A stretch of DNA of 38,875 nt from positions 1 to 38,875 of the forward strand of contig NZ_PTRE01000008.1 in assembly GCF_002965065.1 (NCBI RefSeq). The letters are read 5' to 3'. The position numbers and the translations under genes were made by a program. Of the stretch, positions 10,477-18,394 are shown one piece after another. Below the pieces are notes generated by a model. It had not been told where the DNA came from and made no database searches. It saw nothing but the letters and a program-made list of their open reading frames with translations. Positions within the stretch are counted from its first letter, which is position 1. The number at the start of each line of letters is the position of its first letter. This DNA is from Escherichia sp. MOD1-EC7003 (lineage in GTDB: Bacteria; Pseudomonadota; Gammaproteobacteria; Enterobacterales; Enterobacteriaceae).

Positions 10477-10947
10477 TTAGGCTTCCAGCATGTCGCGCGG
10501 CACCTTAAAGACCGCTTTGCGTACTGACGTAGCCGCGCCAATCGCGCACAGCGCCTGATGGGGTTCTTCTGGCATAAAGACGGCAAAATCACCGGCGTGT
10601 AGGGTGATGGCGACGTTGTTCTCGGGGAACGGGGCGATAAACAGATCGGGCTTACGTTCTTCATCGCTTTCGCGAGCGATGGGCCGCGTTCCCGCATTAA
10701 TGCCCTCACACCCGGCAATCACCACCTGAATATCGGCCCACAGATGGTGATACTCCGTATGCCGGAGATCGGCGGGCTGCGTGTCTGAAATACCCAGCGT
10801 GCAGAACCACCGACATCCTTCCGGTTGCCAGCGACCATCCTCCCTGGCCGATAACGCCTGTAACGAACACTCCGGGTGCAGCAGAATATTTTTCACGCCA
10901 GCGGGAAGCCCCGCCTGTGACAAATGGTTGAGATTCCCGATAATCAT
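10477..10947 (-). CDS. YhcH/YjgK/YiaL family protein (sugar anomerase-like)
   Basis: A 156-residue cytoplasmic protein of the YhcH/YjgK/YiaL (DUF386) family. The family fold is a cupin-like beta barrel with a metal site; recognisable segments are EYHHLWADIQVVIAG and the C-terminal GDFAVFMPEEPHQALCA followed by VRKAVFKV. The E. coli paralogue NanQ (YhcH) is an anomerase that speeds interconversion of N-acetylneuraminate anomers; other members sit in 2,3-diketogulonate and acid-sugar clusters. The start codon overlaps the stop of the sialidase-like gene by four bases (ATGA), so translation is probably coupled. In this cluster it most likely acts on the ring form of an acidic sugar released or imported by its neighbours; the substrate is inference. 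Confidence 0.88.
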   Translation of the reverse strand: MIIGNLNHLSQAGLPAGVKNILLHPECSLQALSAREDGRWQPEGCRWFCTLGISDTQPADLRHTEYHHLWADIQVVIAGCEGINAGTRPIARESDEERKPDLFIAPFPENNVAITLHAGDFAVFMPEEPHQALCAIGAATSVRKAVFKVPRDMLEA

Positions 10948-12113
10948 GATGCCCGCCCCTTAACCCACTCGGGGGAGATGCGCACGTACTTGATGGCCTG
11001 ACGCCACCAGGTGTAAGCGATATGCAGCGTACCGTCCGGGCTTTGCTTGATGCTGGGATAGGAGAACTCGCGGTTTAGCTTTTCCAGCGAATTGTTAGTC
11101 ATGCAGTAGCCGTCGCCTTCATCGAGATTGCGCTTCCACGGCCAGCTTTTCCCGCCATCGGAAGAAATCGCCACTGTCATCGGCGCGCGCGGGGCACCCC
11201 AGAAAGCGGAGCGTCCGACGGCTGTGGGTTCTTTGCGGCTGTCATCGCCATCGTCGATTTCGTCATACAGCGACGCGCGACGTTCTACTGCGCCTGCTGC
11301 ACTCATCGCGTTGTACACCAGCGCCAGTTCGCCGCTGGCAAGCGTCGTCACCTGAATAGACGAATTGTTGTTAGGCAGTTCAGTTGCTTGCGGCACCGAC
11401 CAGCTCTCGCCGTGGTCCGCAGAATGGCTGATATAGATGTTGTCTGCCCAACGGCTGCGGAAGAGAGCAACCAGCGTACCGTCTTGCAGCATGGTGATAT
11501 TCATATGAACGCAGCCGAGGCTTTGTGGCACCTCGACATCGCGCCAGGAGTGGCCACCATCCGCAGAGATTTTCACCGCGCTGATATCATCATTGCCGAC
11601 CCATTTTTCACCGGGTTGGGTACGGCAATAAAAGACAGGCAGCAGCCAGTTACCGTTATCAAGCACCGTGATCGGCTGGCGAATGAACGTGCCGGGTTTA
11701 TCAAGCAGGGTGGCAATCTCGCCCCAGGTTTGCCCAAGGTCGTGAGACTGACGATAGCGGACGATGGCGGTGTCCTGATTACCAGATATTTGTGCGGTCC
11801 ACAGTAGCCACAGCACGTTATCCGGCGCGAGAAACAGTACTGGGTTCTGCTCTGAACGCGTGTCATCGTGGGAGAGTTTGACCGCATCGCTCCACTGCAT
11901 CCCGCCAGCGGGCAATCGCGATCCCCAGACAGAAATATCGGCAATACCTTCCTGCGTTCCCGCAAACCAGACGCACATTAAAGCGCCATCCGGCAAAGGC
12001 AGAATATTTGCCGCGTGGTTTTGCGGGCAGGATGAGGGCAGCATAGCGGTAAGCACATGCGAATCGTTTTCGGATGGACGGATGACGCCGTCACGAACAA
12101 GGGCTACAGACAT
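10944..12113 (-). CDS. Sialidase-family BNR-repeat glycosidase-like protein, cytoplasmic
   Basis: A 389-residue six-bladed beta-propeller protein of the sialidase / BNR_2 type. Four Asp boxes are visible: SHDLGQTW (residues 123-130), SADGGHSW (183-190), SADHGESW (231-238) and SSDGGKSW (317-324). The C-terminal SYPSIKQSPDGTLHIAYT is typical of this bacterial subfamily. There is no signal peptide, so unlike secreted virulence sialidases it should act inside the cell on an imported small molecule. The start has GGAGT six bases upstream. It overlaps the yhcH-like gene by four bases. Whether it hydrolyses a sialoside, another ulosonic acid or a different glycoside cannot be said: BNR_2 proteins include enzymes of other specificity. 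Confidence 0.87.
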   Translation of the reverse strand: MSVALVRDGVIRPSENDSHVLTAMLPSSCPQNHAANILPLPDGALMCVWFAGTQEGIADISVWGSRLPAGGMQWSDAVKLSHDDTRSEQNPVLFLAPDNVLWLLWTAQISGNQDTAIVRYRQSHDLGQTWGEIATLLDKPGTFIRQPITVLDNGNWLLPVFYCRTQPGEKWVGNDDISAVKISADGGHSWRDVEVPQSLGCVHMNITMLQDGTLVALFRSRWADNIYISHSADHGESWSVPQATELPNNNSSIQVTTLASGELALVYNAMSAAGAVERRASLYDEIDDGDDSRKEPTAVGRSAFWGAPRAPMTVAISSDGGKSWPWKRNLDEGDGYCMTNNSLEKLNREFSYPSIKQSPDGTLHIAYTWWRQAIKYVRISPEWVKGRAS

Positions 12114-12148
12114 AGTTAGACTCCATCTTAAAGTCAGTAATAGATTTA

Positions 12149-12907
12149 TTAATGAGAGTGCGATTCATGCGTTTCGATTAATGTCGAAACTTTTTTATTT
12201 CTTCTTTCACGGATAATATTGAGTGTCTCAACACTTAATGAGAAAAATATCGCGAAGTAGAGATACTCTTTGGCAATATGAATGTTGAGACTATCGGCAA
12301 CCAGCAATACGCCGACAAATAATAAAAAGGTTAACGCCAGTATTTTTATTGACGGCGTGGCGTTAACAAAATCACCAATTGTTTTCGCCGCAAACATCAT
12401 GATGCCGACGGCAATCATTACGGCGGCAATCATGATAAATATATGCTGAGAAAGGCCGACGGCGGTGATCACCGAATCCAGGCTAAACACGATATCGAGC
12501 AGCATTATCTGTACGATGGCACCGCACAGCGACAGCTGCCGAGATCCGCTGCCATGTTTGTCTTCCTGCGCGGGCGACATCTCTTCGCGTATCTCCTGTA
12601 TTGCTTTATAAATCAGGAACAGCCCGCCCCCGAGCAGAATCAACGTGCGGAACGAAATCTCCAGCGCCAGCACGGTAAAAAGCGGCTGGGTAATATGTGA
12701 AAGCCACGCAATGGATATCAGCAATAATATCCGCATAATCATCGCGCAGCTTAAACCCAGTTTACGCGCCATATTTTGTTGTGATAACGGCAGTTTTGCC
12801 ACCACCAGTGAAAGAAAAATAATATTATCCACCCCGAGAATAATTTCCAGAAAGGTGAGGGTAATTAAAGTAAGCCAGATATCTGGCTGTATAAACCACA
12901 GAAACAT
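12149..12907 (-). CDS. TerC/YgdQ-family integral membrane protein
   Basis: A 252-residue protein with about seven membrane spans. The two diagnostic acidic membrane motifs of the TerC family are present: LEIILGVDNIIF (Glu21, Asp27) and LLDIVFSLDSVITAVG (Asp138, Asp144). It resembles E. coli YgdQ in length and pattern. A polar loop around residues 108-125 and a His-containing tail (THESHSH) are cytoplasmic or exposed. TerC proteins are linked to metal export (Alx, manganese) or metallation of exported enzymes. It lies between the aldolase and sialidase genes in the same orientation, 70 bp after the first and 35 bp before the second. Its role in a sugar operon is unexplained. Confidence 0.88.
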   Translation of the reverse strand: MFLWFIQPDIWLTLITLTFLEIILGVDNIIFLSLVVAKLPLSQQNMARKLGLSCAMIMRILLLISIAWLSHITQPLFTVLALEISFRTLILLGGGLFLIYKAIQEIREEMSPAQEDKHGSGSRQLSLCGAIVQIMLLDIVFSLDSVITAVGLSQHIFIMIAAVMIAVGIMMFAAKTIGDFVNATPSIKILALTFLLFVGVLLVADSLNIHIAKEYLYFAIFFSLSVETLNIIRERRNKKVSTLIETHESHSH

Positions 12908-12977
12908 GGGATAATCCTTTAGTCTCTTTATCTAAACTTTACGGCAACACGTTAGCGGGCTGGATAATAGAGTTAAT

Positions 12978-13865
12978 TTAATTAATGTGATAATGACGAA
13001 TAATTTGCTGAATCTCGCCGATCTGTTCAGGCGTGAAATTAACCGCGTAGCGGCTATCGCCCACATCATGCCCCATAAGCTGCAATGCTTTTTTCACTGC
13101 AGCCGGAGAAAACGCTACTTTATAGAGATCGGTACGCAGGCCTGTCACACTCTCCTGTGCCTGATACGATCCTTCAATATCACCGGCATGGAAGCGAGAC
13201 CAGATGGCATTGATTTCTCGCGGCGCGACGTTGGCGAGCCCGGAAATACAGGCTGAACACCCCTCGACAAACCCTTTATGGATCAGTGAGTCCGGGCCGT
13301 TGAGCACATTAAAGCCGTCAATGTCGCGCACAGCATCGAGAAAACCTTTCAGGCTTTCGTAGCTTCCGGCGCTGTCTTTAATCCCAATGATATTGGGATG
13401 CGACGCCAGAGCGCGCGCGGTTTCCGGCTGGATCGTATTGCCGGTGCGGGCCGGGATGTTATAGAGAAACATGGGAATGCTCAGCGCGTCGGCAATTGCG
13501 GTGTAATGGGTAATCAGTTCTTCCTGTTTCAGCGGTACAAAGTACGGGGTAATGACCGACACCGCATCTACGCCCAGTTTCTCAATTTGCTGGCCCAGAC
13601 GAATCGTTTCGCGCGTCGAGATCTCGCCAATGTGCGCCACGACCGGTGCGCGACCAGCCACTTCATCCACGCAGGTTTGCGTAACGTTGAGCTTTTCCTG
13701 CTCGTTCAGCACAAAAAACTCGCCGTTGGTACCGCCGCAAAAAATCGCGTTACCGGCTTCCAGCTGGCGATTCACCTGTGCTTTTAACGCCGGGAGATTC
13801 AGGCCGCCGGTCGCGGTAAACGGGGTGACGATGGCGGTTAATACACCTTCAATGGTTTTCGGCAT
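12978..13865 (-). CDS. DapA/NanA-family pyruvate aldolase or lyase
   Basis: A class I aldolase of the dihydrodipicolinate synthase / N-acetylneuraminate lyase superfamily, 295 residues, TIM barrel. The Schiff-base lysine is Lys163 in IIGIKDSAG and the proton-relay tyrosine Tyr135 in FLYNIPARTG; GGTNGEF is the carboxylate-binding loop of pyruvate. All catalytic elements are intact. The family cleaves or forms 2-keto-3-deoxy acids using pyruvate; specificity (lysine biosynthesis, sialic acid, KDG, 2-keto-4-hydroxy acids) cannot be assigned from these motifs. Genomic context argues for catabolism, not lysine synthesis. The start has AAGGAG eight bases upstream, three bases after the alcohol dehydrogenase stop. 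Confidence 0.9.
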   Translation of the reverse strand: MPKTIEGVLTAIVTPFTATGGLNLPALKAQVNRQLEAGNAIFCGGTNGEFFVLNEQEKLNVTQTCVDEVAGRAPVVAHIGEISTRETIRLGQQIEKLGVDAVSVITPYFVPLKQEELITHYTAIADALSIPMFLYNIPARTGNTIQPETARALASHPNIIGIKDSAGSYESLKGFLDAVRDIDGFNVLNGPDSLIHKGFVEGCSACISGLANVAPREINAIWSRFHAGDIEGSYQAQESVTGLRTDLYKVAFSPAAVKKALQLMGHDVGDSRYAVNFTPEQIGEIQQIIRHYHIN

Positions 13866-13868
13866 GAT

Positions 13869-15026
13869 TTACTCCTTAAAGGGATGTTGCGGAAACAGCG
13901 TTTGGTAAATGGCCTGCACGTCCTGCTGATTCAGTTGGCAGGGCGCATTGTTCATCAGGCGCTTCACGTTCAGTGCCGCCGCGCTAAGAGACGCAATATC
14001 TTCTGGCGGTACGCCAAGATCCGCGAGATTGTTGGGTAGCTTGAGTTGATTGACTAACGCCTGTAGCCAGGCCACCAGAGTGTGAGATTTCTCTTCCGCG
14101 CTCAGGGAGGTATCCGCGTCAGGAATGCAATCCCAGACCTGGGCAAATTTCTCAACCGCGTAAGGGCGTACGACGGCCATGCATGGCGCCAGCAAGATGG
14201 CATTCGCCACGCCGTGTGGCAGATGATATTTGCCGCCTAATGGGTAGGAGAGCGCATGAACCAGGTGCGTGCCCGCATGAGTAATCGTCACGCCGCCATA
14301 GTAAGACGCCCACAGCATTTCCAGTTTTGCGCGCAGATCCTGAGGATCGTTCACGGCGGTCTGAATATGCCGGAAAAGCTTACTTAGCCCAGTCAGGGCC
14401 GCGTTATCGCTGACCGGGTTTGCCACGGTCGAGGTAAAACACTCCAGTAAGTGGCAAAGCGCGTCAATGCCTGTGGACGCTGCAATATGTGCGGGCATGC
14501 TGGTGGTCAGCTCGGGGAAAAGTGCCACGTAGTCCGGTAACAGCACCGGAGAAATAATACCCACCTTCGTGCTTTGTTCAGGGATCGCCAGAATCGCATT
14601 CGGCGTGGCTTCTGAGCCGGTACCAGCGGTTGTAGGAATCAACCATGATTGCACCCGCTGCGTCGGTTTTTCACCGGCAAGCAGCGCATCCAGCCCCGGT
14701 GAATCGGGGTGACAAAGCACCGACAACAGTTTTGCGACATCCAGCACGCTGCCGCCGCCGACGCCCACCACTACATCAAAAGACGCGTTGCCGAGGGTCG
14801 CCATTTGCTGGCGCACATCATGATGCGTAGGCTCTGCGGGCACATTATCGATAACGCTCACCTGCGGGCAGTGCTTTTCGAGTAAGGCGCGAATCTGCTG
14901 CACACCGTTAAGCTGTGCAATATTGCTGTCTGTGACCAGCAGCAATTTTCTGATGCTGGGTAAGAGCGACGTCAGGGAAGGGATAGCGCCTGCGCCGCTC
15001 AGTATCGTGCTATTGATAATTACCAC
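13869..15026 (-). CDS. Iron-containing (group III) alcohol dehydrogenase
   Basis: A 385-residue NAD(P)-dependent dehydrogenase of the iron-containing ADH family. Cofactor motifs GVGGGSVLD (residues 88-96) and TTAGTGSE (132-139) are clear, and the four metal ligands can be placed as Asp188, His192, His257 and His271 (the last two in HALSYPLGG and YHLPHG). It starts with GTG; AGAGAGG upstream on the minus strand supports this choice. It is the first gene of the six-gene operon, with a palindromic operator-like site 19 bp upstream. It could oxidise or reduce an aldehyde or hydroxy acid made by the aldolase next to it; the substrate is unknown. Confidence 0.9.
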   Translation of the reverse strand: MVIINSTILSGAGAIPSLTSLLPSIRKLLLVTDSNIAQLNGVQQIRALLEKHCPQVSVIDNVPAEPTHHDVRQQMATLGNASFDVVVGVGGGSVLDVAKLLSVLCHPDSPGLDALLAGEKPTQRVQSWLIPTTAGTGSEATPNAILAIPEQSTKVGIISPVLLPDYVALFPELTTSMPAHIAASTGIDALCHLLECFTSTVANPVSDNAALTGLSKLFRHIQTAVNDPQDLRAKLEMLWASYYGGVTITHAGTHLVHALSYPLGGKYHLPHGVANAILLAPCMAVVRPYAVEKFAQVWDCIPDADTSLSAEEKSHTLVAWLQALVNQLKLPNNLADLGVPPEDIASLSAAALNVKRLMNNAPCQLNQQDVQAIYQTLFPQHPFKE

Positions 15027-15044
15027 AAATAACCTCTCTTCTGG

Positions 15045-15060
15045 TGATTGAATTCAATCA
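15045..15060. promoter_or_regulatory. Palindromic operator candidate 1 (alcohol dehydrogenase side)
   Basis: TGATTGAATTCAATCA is a perfect 16-bp palindrome, 18 bp upstream of the GTG start of the alcohol dehydrogenase operon. A near copy (14 of 16 bases identical) occurs at 15151-15166 in front of the divergent operon. The pair is probably bound by the DeoR-family regulator encoded at 17412; this is inference. Confidence 0.6.
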
Positions 15061-15150
15061 TTCAAAATGCCGTAGTCTATATGACATGGCCTAATTTTAT
15101 AATTTATTGGAGTGATTAATAACTTGAACTTGCTCACATTTAATCAATTG

Positions 15151-15166
15151 TGATTGAATATAATCA
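15151..15166. promoter_or_regulatory. Palindromic operator candidate 2 overlapping a -10 box (kinase side)
   Basis: TGATTGAATATAATCA has arms TGATT and AATCA and matches operator candidate 1 at 14 of 16 positions. It contains a consensus -10 box TATAAT (15159-15164) reading toward the kinase gene, 29 bp before its start. No good -35 is present at 17 bp, so the promoter may need an activator or be weak. A protein bound here would block the -10. The overlapping dyad AATCA-ATTG-TGATT at 15142-15155 could extend the site. Confidence 0.6.
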
Positions 15167-15195
15167 TTGTCATCATAAAACAACCCGGAGTGATG

Positions 15196-16431
15196 ATGGA
15201 AAAGGGAATCAGTAAGCCGAGCATTCTCGTCGTTGCCGATGATTTCACGGGAGCCAACGACGCGGGGGTAAGCCTGGCGCAGGTGGGGCATACGGTTGAT
15301 GTGGCCTTTGAAATGCCTTATCGCGGAGATGCCAGCATATGGGTGATTAATAGCGACAGCCGGGCGATGGATCCTAAGCTGGCGGCGATGAAAATAACCT
15401 CGCTGATGAGTCATCTCCCTCTGGCGAATAACCCGCCGCTCGTGATTAAAAAGATAGATTCCACGCTGCGAGGAAATATCGGCGCAGAAATTGAAGCCCT
15501 GATGAAGGCATGCGGTATAACGGGCGCAGTGGTTGCCCCCGCATTTCCTCAGGCGGGAAGGACCACAGTGGCCGGTGAGTGTTGGGTAAACGGCGTGCGG
15601 ATAACGGAAACCGAGTTTGCCAGCGATCCGAAAACCCCGGTATTGAGTGCCCGAATTGCGGACATCATCCGGTTGCAGACGACCATTCCAAGCCAACCCG
15701 TTACGGTTTCCGACCTCAGTCATATGTCTTGTGAGCAACCGTGGATTGGCGTGATGGATGCGCAGACGGACAACGACCTGGATCGCATCGCTACCGCCGT
15801 GATGCAGATTAAACAACCGCTGCTGCTGGTCGGCTCTGCAGGTATTTGTGATGCCGTTGCCCGGCGCTCGGCGATTATGCCGCCACGTACCGCGCTGGCC
15901 ATTATTGGTTCAATGAGCGAAATCGCTCAACGGCAGATCGCCACTCTGCGTTCGCATCCACGTATCACACAGATATACGTTGATGTGGAACACATTCTGT
16001 CAGGCGACGTCAGTGGCTATGACGCGCGTATTGTGCAGGCCTTACAGAAAGGCGACCACTGCATTGTCCACACCTGTAACGATTCTGTAGCAAGGCACCA
16101 GATCGACACCCTTTGCCAGCGATGGCAGATGAGTCGCACAGCGCTTGGGGAAAAAATTTGCCGGTTTCTTGGTGAGCTCACCCGGCAGGTTCTGCTTCGC
16201 GCAATGCCCGATGCGCTCTATCTCTCTGGTGGTGATGTCGCAATGGCAACAGCCAGTGCGTTAGGCGCGACCGGTTTTCGTATTACAGGGAAGGTGGCGC
16301 AATGCGTTCCATATGGTCACTTTCTGGGTGGCATCTGGTCCCGCCCGGTGATGACGAAAGCGGGAGGGTTTGGCGATGAGACCACGTTGCGTCAGGTTCT
16401 GAATTTTATCGAGGAGAAATGTAGTGAATAA
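15196..16431 (+). CDS. dtnK: Four-carbon acid-sugar kinase (DUF1537 / DtnK family)
   Basis: A 411-residue ATP-dependent kinase. The N-terminal substrate domain begins with the family signature VVADDFTGANDAG, contains KIDSTLRGN, and the C-terminal nucleotide domain has LSGGDVA and the final TKAGGFGDETTL. Characterised family members phosphorylate D-threonate, L-threonate, D-erythronate or 3-oxo derivatives at O-4. Pairing with a PdxA2 gene, as here, is the arrangement of the D-threonate/D-erythronate route to dihydroxyacetone phosphate, so I use the symbol dtnK with reserve. GGAG at 15187-15190 fits best with the ATG at 15196; the ATG at 15193 is the alternative. Its last eight bases overlap the next gene. 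Confidence 0.85.
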   Translation: MEKGISKPSILVVADDFTGANDAGVSLAQVGHTVDVAFEMPYRGDASIWVINSDSRAMDPKLAAMKITSLMSHLPLANNPPLVIKKIDSTLRGNIGAEIEALMKACGITGAVVAPAFPQAGRTTVAGECWVNGVRITETEFASDPKTPVLSARIADIIRLQTTIPSQPVTVSDLSHMSCEQPWIGVMDAQTDNDLDRIATAVMQIKQPLLLVGSAGICDAVARRSAIMPPRTALAIIGSMSEIAQRQIATLRSHPRITQIYVDVEHILSGDVSGYDARIVQALQKGDHCIVHTCNDSVARHQIDTLCQRWQMSRTALGEKICRFLGELTRQVLLRAMPDALYLSGGDVAMATASALGATGFRITGKVAQCVPYGHFLGGIWSRPVMTKAGGFGDETTLRQVLNFIEEKCSE

Positions 16432-17410
16432 TATTATTGCGGTAACGATGGGCGACCCGGCGGGTATTGGCCCGGAGATCATTATTAAATCTCTGAGCGA
16501 AGCCGGGCTTGCTGGTGCCCCGGTGGTGGTGGTGGGCTGTGTGCGTACGCTGAGACGTATTATGGCGATGAATATTACGCCGCAGGCCGAGTTACGGATC
16601 ATTGAAAAGGTGTGTGACGCCAACTTTGCTCCGGGTGTGATTAACGTGATGGATGAGCCTCTGGCTAATCCCGATGCGCTGACACCCGGTGTGGTACAGG
16701 CTGTGGCGGGCGATTTAGCGTATCGATGTATCAAACGTGCAACGGCCCTGGCCTTATCAGGCGAGGTGAAAGCCATTGCCACTGCGCCACTGAATAAAGA
16801 AGCGCTGCATCTTGGTGGGCATAACTATCCGGGGCATACGGAATTGCTGGCCCATCTTACCGGCAGCAAAGAGTACGCGATGGTGCTCTATACCGATAAG
16901 CTCAAGGTTATCCATATTTCGACCCATATTTCACTGCGTAAATTCCTGGATACCTTGAATGGTGAAAGGGTCAAAACGGTTATTCGTGTTGCGAACCACT
17001 TCCTGAAACGTGTCGGCATTGAGCGTCCGCGTATTGCCGTGGCAGGTGTAAATCCACATGCAGGGGAACACGGTTTATTCGGCACTGAGGAACTCGAGAT
17101 TATCGCGCCTGCGATTGAGGCAATGCAGGCCGAGGATATTGATGTTACTGGCCCATGCCCGCCAGATACCGTGTTTATGCAGTGCCATGAAGGGCTATTC
17201 GACATGGTAGTGGCTATGTACCACGATCAGGGGCATATCCCGTTGAAATTGCTTGGATTTTATGATGGGGTAAATATCACTGCCGGGCTGCCATTTATTC
17301 GCACTTCTGCCGACCACGGCACCGCATTTGATATTGCCTGGACAGGAAAAGCCAAGTCTGAGAGCATGGCAGTTTCCATCCAGTTAGCAATGCAGATTTC
17401 ACGAGAATAA
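16424..17410 (+). CDS. pdxA2: PdxA2-type 4-phospho-D-threonate dehydrogenase
   Basis: A 328-residue NAD-dependent dehydrogenase of the PdxA family. Visible signatures are [11 protein letters not shown] at the N-terminus, [24 protein letters not shown] (metal His), [12 protein letters not shown] and [10 protein letters not shown] (metal His). True PdxA acts on 4-phosphohydroxy-L-threonine in vitamin B6 synthesis; PdxA2 proteins encoded beside DUF1537 kinases oxidise and decarboxylate 4-phospho-D-threonate to dihydroxyacetone phosphate and CO2. The gene starts with GTG, overlaps the kinase stop by eight bases and has GAGGAG seven bases upstream, which indicates coupled translation. The B6 gene pdxA is elsewhere in E. 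coli (with ksgA), so this is the catabolic paralogue. Confidence 0.88.
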   Translation: MNNIIAVTMGDPAGIGPEIIIKSLSEAGLAGAPVVVVGCVRTLRRIMAMNITPQAELRIIEKVCDANFAPGVINVMDEPLANPDALTPGVVQAVAGDLAYRCIKRATALALSGEVKAIATAPLNKEALHLGGHNYPGHTELLAHLTGSKEYAMVLYTDKLKVIHISTHISLRKFLDTLNGERVKTVIRVANHFLKRVGIERPRIAVAGVNPHAGEHGLFGTEELEIIAPAIEAMQAEDIDVTGPCPPDTVFMQCHEGLFDMVVAMYHDQGHIPLKLLGFYDGVNITAGLPFIRTSADHGTAFDIAWTGKAKSESMAVSIQLAMQISRE

Positions 17411-17411
17411 A

Positions 17412-18173
17412 ATGAAGGGATATAACCGGTTAGAGCAGATAATGGATTACCTGAAAAGCCATAATCTGGTCACCGTTGATGAGCTGGTGGTGGTAACCAA
17501 TGCGTCGCCGGCCACGATTCGTCGAGATCTGATAAAACTCGATGAGCAGGGTGTTATCAGCCGTACACACGGCGGTGTGACCCTCAACCGGTTTATTCCT
17601 ACCCAACCGACTACCCATGAGAAAATGCAGCGCAGCCTGGCGGAAAAACATGCCATCGCCAGCGCAGCAGCATCAATGGTCAAAGCGGGGGATTCCGTCG
17701 TCCTTGATGCTGGTACGACAATGATTGAACTTGCGCGGCAGATTACGCATTTACCACTTCGCGTGATCACTAGCGACCTGCATATCGCGCTTTTTTTGGC
17801 TGAATTCAAGCAGATTGAAGTGACGATTATCGGTGGACGTATCGACGACTCCAGCCAGTCCTGCATTGGCGAACATGGTCGTAAATTGCTGCAAAATACC
17901 TGGCCGGACGTGGCATTTTTAAGCTGTAACAGTTGGGATCTTGAAAAGGGAATTACAGCACCCACGGAAGAGAAAGCTGCACTAAAACGCGATCTTATCG
18001 CGCATGCTTCGCGCAAAATTCTCCTGGCCGATAGCTCAAAATACGGCTCATGGTCGCTGTTTAATATCGCGCATCTTAATGAACTGACAGAGATTATTAC
18101 GGATAATCAGCTTGATGGGCAGACGCGAAGAACGCTGGCGTCCTTGTCGACGCGTTTAATCATAGCGGATTAA
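17412..18173 (+). CDS. DeoR-family transcriptional regulator
   Basis: A 253-residue repressor-type protein. Residues 1-60 are the DeoR winged helix-turn-helix: [20 protein letters not shown] followed by DLIKLDEQG and the hinge RTHGGVTL. The C-terminal sugar-phosphate-sensing domain has [13 protein letters not shown] and [21 protein letters not shown], as in GlpR-like isomerase-fold sensors. It starts two bases after the pdxA2 stop, so it belongs to the kinase-dehydrogenase operon and probably regulates itself. DeoR proteins usually respond to a phosphorylated intermediate, which would fit the phospho-acid made by the kinase. Its likely targets are the two palindromes at 15045 and 15151. Confidence 0.9.
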   Translation: MKGYNRLEQIMDYLKSHNLVTVDELVVVTNASPATIRRDLIKLDEQGVISRTHGGVTLNRFIPTQPTTHEKMQRSLAEKHAIASAAASMVKAGDSVVLDAGTTMIELARQITHLPLRVITSDLHIALFLAEFKQIEVTIIGGRIDDSSQSCIGEHGRKLLQNTWPDVAFLSCNSWDLEKGITAPTEEKAALKRDLIAHASRKILLADSSKYGSWSLFNIAHLNELTEIITDNQLDGQTRRTLASLSTRLIIAD

Positions 18174-18394
18174 TATACAACTCTGTGGTTGGCTGGCTTA
18201 TTCAGCAATTTTATAAACGCTGCGATCTGGCGACGTTTGGCCCCATGTCTCCAGTACGAGGAGCTGTTGTATAGTGCAGAAAACACCCCAATATCTTCTG
18301 CAAAAGCACTTTTTCACTAACTAACAGTTGTCAGCCTGTCCCGCTTATAAGATCATACGCCGTTATACGTTGTTTACGCTTTGAGGAATCCACG
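18174..18394 (+). promoter_or_regulatory. glnS promoter and leader region
   Basis: This 221-bp spacer carries the conserved upstream region of E. coli glnS. A candidate -10 TATAAG is at 18346-18351 in the known glnS promoter segment (AGTTGTCAGCCTG...TTATAAGATC); I could not place a well-spaced consensus -35. The ribosome binding site TGAGGAA ends about eight bases before the ATG. No terminator is evident for the regulator gene upstream. Confidence 0.6.

Noticed and set aside
10464-10718. N-terminal extension of the permease gene by 85 codons
   Set aside because: It would overlap the YhcH-family gene in another frame and its sequence is Arg/Pro/Ser rich, unlike a membrane protein; the ATG at 10463 has a good ribosome binding site.
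12978-13865. Calling the aldolase gene dapA or nanA
   Set aside because: Catalytic Lys and Tyr are shared by the whole superfamily; the context is catabolic and specificity residues cannot be judged by eye, so no symbol is given.
9183-18173. Idea that the accessory block is a phage or integrative island
   Set aside because: No integrase, transposase, direct repeats or tRNA target is visible at its ends, and its base composition looks like that of its neighbours; a vertically kept or homologously exchanged locus is more likely.
18328-18351. TTGTCA as the -35 box of glnS with TATAAG as the -10
   Set aside because: The spacing is only 12 bp, too short for a sigma-70 promoter, so only the -10 candidate is kept.
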